Source: an uncultured Clostridia bacterium (lineage in GTDB: Bacteria > Bacillota > Clostridia > Christensenellales > Borkfalkiaceae). Taken from it: 64,000 nt of DNA. The stretch lies in contig CANRKK010000001.1 of the NCBI GenBank assembly GCA_947631195.1, positions 62,001 to 126,000 on the forward strand. The letters run 5' to 3'. This document shows positions 59,986-64,000 of this stretch, piece after piece. The stretch's first letter is position 1. Each line of letters opens with the position of its first letter. The translations under genes and the position numbers were made by a program. The notes beneath the pieces were generated by a model. It saw only the letters and a list, made by a program, of their open reading frames with translations, did no database searches and was not told where the DNA came from.

Positions 59986-60501
59986 TTAATTTTTAGCGGG
60001 AGAAAGCATCATTATGATATTGCGGCCTTCCGTGGTCGGCTTTTTATCCTGCACGGCTTTTCCGCCGAGCCCTTCAAAGAAGTCCTGCATTACCTTTACT
60101 CCTTGATAAGCTCTTGCGTTTTCGCGGCCTTTCATCCTGATTGATACTTTAATCTTGTTCCCCGCTTCCAAAAATTTGAGGCACTGCTTGGTTTTTACTG
60201 CAATATCCCCAACATCAATGGTCATTGAAAGCCTTATTTCCTTTACTTCTACCACCGTCTGGTTTTTGCGGTTTTCCTTGTCGCGCTTTGCCTGCTCGTA
60301 CTTGAATTTGGAATAATCCATAATTTTGCATACGGGCGGGTTGGCTGTCGGTGATATTTTTACAAGGTCGAGTTCGGCTTCGTCGGCAAGTTTTTGGGCT
60401 TGCTGGCTGCTCATAACGCCTATCATCTGGCCGTCGCTGCCGATAACTCTCACTTCTTTATCGCGAATTGCTTCGTTTACGGAATATAAATCTTTTATAA
60501 T
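59986..60501 (-). CDS. infC: translation initiation factor IF-3, probable AUU start
   Basis: VNEAIRDKEVRVIGSDGQMIGVM; GAGG-N6-ATT on minus at 60499-60501. Confidence 0.92.
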   Translation of the reverse strand: MIKDLYSVNEAIRDKEVRVIGSDGQMIGVMSSQQAQKLADEAELDLVKISPTANPPVCKIMDYSKFKYEQAKRDKENRKNQTVVEVKEIRLSMTIDVGDIAVKTKQCLKFLEAGNKIKVSIRMKGRENARAYQGVKVMQDFFEGLGGKAVQDKKPTTEGRNIIMMLSPAKN

Positions 60502-60522
60502 GATATACCTCGTTAAAAGTTT

Positions 60523-60554
60523 TAAAAAAAATCGGGCCGCAAAAGCAACCCGAT
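60523..60554 (-). promoter_or_regulatory. attenuator terminator in infC-rpmI-rplT leader (L20-leader-like)
   Basis: Minus strand ATCGGGTTGCTTTTGCGGCCCGATTTTTTTT just upstream of the infC SD. Confidence 0.7.
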
Positions 60555-60685
60555 ACGCCAAGACATAATTATGCCTTACAAAAACGTTATCTTGCCGGAC
60601 AAAAACTCCGTACGGCGAAAGGGTTTGCCTTTACTTTACTGTTTAAGTTTACGATATTTTGGCTTGGAATGTCAAGCAATTTTAA

Positions 60686-62641
60686 TCAGAAAATAGTTTT
60701 ATTTGCTATTTCGAGCACAACTTTTGACAAAAATTCGTCAAATTTAACCGTTTCCTTAGCCTCAACGCCGCGCTTGTTGACGTTCACGGTGCCGTTTTCG
60801 GCTTCCTGGTCGCCGACTACAAGTACGTAGGGCACTTTATCCATTTTGGCTTCCCTTATCTTATAGCCTATTTTTTCGTTGCGCCTGTCAACTTCCACCC
60901 TTACTCCCGCGTTTTGCAATCCTGCGGCAATCTTTTCGGCATAGGGCAGGGTTCTGTCGGTAATGGGAAGCACTTTGACTTGCGTGGGGCACATCCACAG
61001 CGGGAACGCGCCCGCATATTTTTCTATGAGGAAGGCCAAAGTCCTCTCATAGCATCCTATAGAGCTGCGGTGAATGACGTAAGGAGTCTGCTTTGTGCCG
61101 TCGACGTCAACGTACTGCATTTCAAAACTTTCGCCTGCGGCAAAATCAATCTGGATCGTTATCAGCGTATCCTCTTTGCCGTGCACGTTTTTAATTTGCA
61201 CGTCGAGCTTGGGGCCGTAGAAAGCCGCTTCGTCGTCCGCCTCTACATAGTCGATTTTGAGGTCGTCGAGGATCTTTTTCATCATGGCCTCGGTGTTTAT
61301 CCATGCCTCGTCGTTGTCTATATATTTATCTGACTTGGATGCGCCGCGCTTTGAAAAGCGGTACGTCACGTCGTCGCGCATGCCCAACGCGTCCAAAAGA
61401 TAGTAGCTCAAATCGAGGCAACGCTTAAATTCGTCCTCAACCTGTTCTTTGGTGCAGATTATATGACCGTCGGAAAGAGTAAACTGTCTTACACGTATAA
61501 GACCGTGCATTTCGCCGGACGCCTCTTTTCTGAATTCCGTAGCCGTTTCCGAATAGCGGCAAGGCAAATCGCGGTAACTCTTTAACCCGTTTTTGAATAT
61601 CTGGTACTGGAAAGGGCATGTCATGGGCCTGAGAGCCATGATCTCTTCGCCGTCTACGCTCTCGCCGTTTTCGTCAACGTCCCCCAACAGGAACATTTTG
61701 TCGCGGTAATGATACCAGTGTCCGGAAATTTTATACAGGTCGGATTTTGCCATAAGCGGCGTTTTGGTTATCTGGAAGCCGCGTTTTTCTTCCTCGTCCT
61801 CCACAAAGCGCGAAAGAATCTGTATCATCTTTGCGCCCTTGGGCATAAGAATGGGCAATCCCTGACCTATTACGTCGGAAGTCATAAATATGCCGAGGTC
61901 GCGCCCTATCTTGTTGTGGTCGCGCTTTTTTGCCTCCTCTACGGCCGTGATGTATTCGTCCAGCTGGGCTTTCTTCTCAAAGGCCGTGCCGTAAATTCTG
62001 GTAAGCATTTTATTCTTCTCGTTGCCGCGCCAATACGCGCCCGTAACCGAAGTCAATTTAAACGCCTTGATTTTGCCTGTATTGGGCAGATGGGGCCCTC
62101 TGCATAAGTCGGTGAATTTTCCCTGCTTGTAAAATGAAATTACTGCGTCGTCGGGCAGGTCTTCGATGAGTTCAACCTTATACTTTTCCCCGTATTCCTT
62201 CATAAGCTCCAGCGCCTGTTCGCGCGGAAGCTCGAAGCGTTCAACCGGAGTTTTGGATTTTATTATTTTATCCATTTCGATCTCTATCTTGGCAAGATCT
62301 TCCTGCGATATAGGCGTTTTGAAATCTATATCATAATAAAAGCCGTTATCTATTACGGGTCCTATGGCAAGGTTGCAGGTAGGATAAATGGTTTTGACCG
62401 CCTGCGCAAGCACGTGTGCGCAAGTGTGGCGGTAAACTTCAAGACCTTCCTTATCTTTCAGCGTCACAATTTCCAAAGAATCGCCGTCTTTAAGAACAGT
62501 CGAAAGGTCGCAGAGCTTTCCGTTCACCTTGGCCGCAACGGCGTTGCGCGCCAACCCTTCGCTTATCTTAGCGGCAGCGGCGGCACAATCCGCCCCCTCT
62601 TCTACGCTGATTTTTTCACCGTTTTTAAGTAAAATTTCCAT
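60686..62641 (-). CDS. thrS: threonyl-tRNA synthetase
   Basis: TGS domain; HTCAHVLAQAVK; RPMTCPFQYQIF; MCPTQVKVLPI. Confidence 0.97.
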   Translation of the reverse strand: MEILLKNGEKISVEEGADCAAAAAKISEGLARNAVAAKVNGKLCDLSTVLKDGDSLEIVTLKDKEGLEVYRHTCAHVLAQAVKTIYPTCNLAIGPVIDNGFYYDIDFKTPISQEDLAKIEIEMDKIIKSKTPVERFELPREQALELMKEYGEKYKVELIEDLPDDAVISFYKQGKFTDLCRGPHLPNTGKIKAFKLTSVTGAYWRGNEKNKMLTRIYGTAFEKKAQLDEYITAVEEAKKRDHNKIGRDLGIFMTSDVIGQGLPILMPKGAKMIQILSRFVEDEEEKRGFQITKTPLMAKSDLYKISGHWYHYRDKMFLLGDVDENGESVDGEEIMALRPMTCPFQYQIFKNGLKSYRDLPCRYSETATEFRKEASGEMHGLIRVRQFTLSDGHIICTKEQVEDEFKRCLDLSYYLLDALGMRDDVTYRFSKRGASKSDKYIDNDEAWINTEAMMKKILDDLKIDYVEADDEAAFYGPKLDVQIKNVHGKEDTLITIQIDFAAGESFEMQYVDVDGTKQTPYVIHRSSIGCYERTLAFLIEKYAGAFPLWMCPTQVKVLPITDRTLPYAEKIAAGLQNAGVRVEVDRRNEKIGYKIREAKMDKVPYVLVVGDQEAENGTVNVNKRGVEAKETVKFDEFLSKVVLEIANKTIF

Positions 62642-62651
62642 ATCGTCCTCC

Positions 62652-62851
62652 ATAAAAAAATCCCTAAACGAAAATATCGTTTAAGGACGCAAAAATACTG
62701 TTTGCGCGGTTCCACCTTAATTGCCCTCTGAAAGGACCGCTTTGAATGCCCGATTTATATAAAGTGGTTTCCCGTTCTCTTTGGGACTATGCGCTCGCAG
62801 CGCCCGCGCACTCTCTGAAAATCCCTCGGCGGTACTTGTCTTCTATCAAGC
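62652..62851 (-). promoter_or_regulatory. T-box riboswitch leader of thrS
   Basis: Minus strand AAGGTGGAACCGCG (62705-62718 core), GCGTCC, terminator CCTTAAACGATATTTTCGTTTAGGGATTTTTTT; promoter TTGACA-N17-TAATAT on minus. Confidence 0.9.
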
Positions 62852-62917
62852 GTATTTATATTAATACAATTAATTTTAATTGTCAACAATATTAAATTGC
62901 ATTTTAGCCAAAATTAT

Positions 62918-62946
62918 TTGCCAATTTCATTGCAAGATTGTATAAT
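62918..62946 (+). promoter_or_regulatory. leuS sigma-A promoter
   Basis: TTGCCA-N17-TATAAT. Confidence 0.75.
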
Positions 62947-62979
62947 TAACGGGAAATTAATTTTAAAGGATAGTTTTTT

Positions 62980-64000
62980 ATGGCTTACACCGATTTTAAC
63001 GCCGTTGAAAAAAAATGGATCGAATATTGGGACAAAAACAAGACTTTCCATACCGATTTATATGATTTTTCCAAGCCTAAATATTATGTTTTGGACATGT
63101 TCCCCTATCCCTCGGGCGCGGGCTTGCACGTAGGACACCCCGAAGGCTACACGGCAACCGATATTCTTGCAAGAATGAAAAGGATGCAGGGCTATAACGT
63201 ACTGCACCCGATAGGATTTGACAGTTTCGGTTTGCCCGCCGAACAGTTTGCTATAAGAACGGGGCATAATCCCGACGGCTTTACGCAGGAAAATATTAAA
63301 ACTTTTACCGCCCAGCTCAAAATGCTCGGCCTATCCTACGACTGGGACCAAACCATTTCAACCTGCGACCCCTCCTACTACAAGTGGACGCAGTGGATTT
63401 TTAAGCAACTCTGCGAGGCAGGACTTGCAAGGTATGTGGAGACGCCCGTAAACTGGTGCGAGGAACTCGGCACGGTGCTTGCCAACGACGAAATCATAGA
63501 CGGCAAGAGCGAACGCGGCGGCTATCCCGTCGTTCGCAAAAATATGAAGCAATGGGTGATCGACATAAACAAATATGCCGAAAGACTCCTCGAGGGGCTT
63601 GACGGGCTCGATTGGCCCGAATCTTCAAAAATATCGCAGCGCAACTGGATAGGCAAGTCCGAAGGCGCAAATATAGAATTTAAGGTTGCGGACAGCGACG
63701 AAAAGTTCACAGTGTTCACCACCCGCTGCGACACCCTTTTCGGCGCAACCTACTGCGTGCTCGCCCCCGAACACAAGCTGGTGGACGCCATTACTGCGCC
63801 CGACAGGCGCGGCGAGGTCGAGGCTTATAAAAAACTTTGCGCAAGCAAATCAGATTTGGAACGCACCGAACTCAACAAAGAAAAGACGGGCGTATTTATC
63901 GGCGCTTATGCCGTAAACCCCGCAAACGGCAACAAGTTGCCTATATATATTTCAGACTACGTTTTAACCTCCTACGGCACGGGAGCAATTATGGCGGTGC
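62980..64000 (+). CDS. leuS: leucyl-tRNA synthetase, 3' truncated by window edge
   Basis: [40 protein letters not shown]; frame open to window end. Confidence 0.95.
   Translation, partial: MAYTDFNAVEKKWIEYWDKNKTFHTDLYDFSKPKYYVLDMFPYPSGAGLHVGHPEGYTATDILARMKRMQGYNVLHPIGFDSFGLPAEQFAIRTGHNPDGFTQENIKTFTAQLKMLGLSYDWDQTISTCDPSYYKWTQWIFKQLCEAGLARYVETPVNWCEELGTVLANDEIIDGKSERGGYPVVRKNMKQWVIDINKYAERLLEGLDGLDWPESSKISQRNWIGKSEGANIEFKVADSDEKFTVFTTRCDTLFGATYCVLAPEHKLVDAITAPDRRGEVEAYKKLCASKSDLERTELNKEKTGVFIGAYAVNPANGNKLPIYISDYVLTSYGTGAIMAV

Overview
The window is a low-GC, Clostridia-like (Firmicutes) chromosomal segment that is mostly dense housekeeping sequence. In order it carries thiI (5' truncated), a class A PBP, miaB-mutS-mutL-miaA, a methionine gamma-lyase-family gene, groES-groEL, purB, tRNA-Trp, proC and rnhA. 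Next come a five-gene biotin/Na+ decarboxylase-type operon, a chorismate mutase-CMP kinase fusion, plsC, an ispH-S1 fusion, htpG and glgBCDAP. It ends with a tyrosine recombinase, lexA, tRNA-Thr, pfkA, dnaE, whiA, murB, infC-rpmI-rplT, thrS with a T-box leader, and leuS (3' truncated). The main accessory islet is about 11.4-15.35 kb. It contains an apparently complete structured non-coding RNA gene (sigma-A promoter with 17-bp spacer, multi-stem fold, intrinsic terminator), then a repeat-rich BspA-like lipoprotein gene and a HEPN-like gene interrupted by an in-frame TAG. The other main unexplained signal is a 17-bp sequence (TACTATGCGTGACATAA) present in four exact copies plus one degenerate copy, both in genes and between genes. 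All calls come from reading the sequence and supplied ORFs; no database search or folding program was run.
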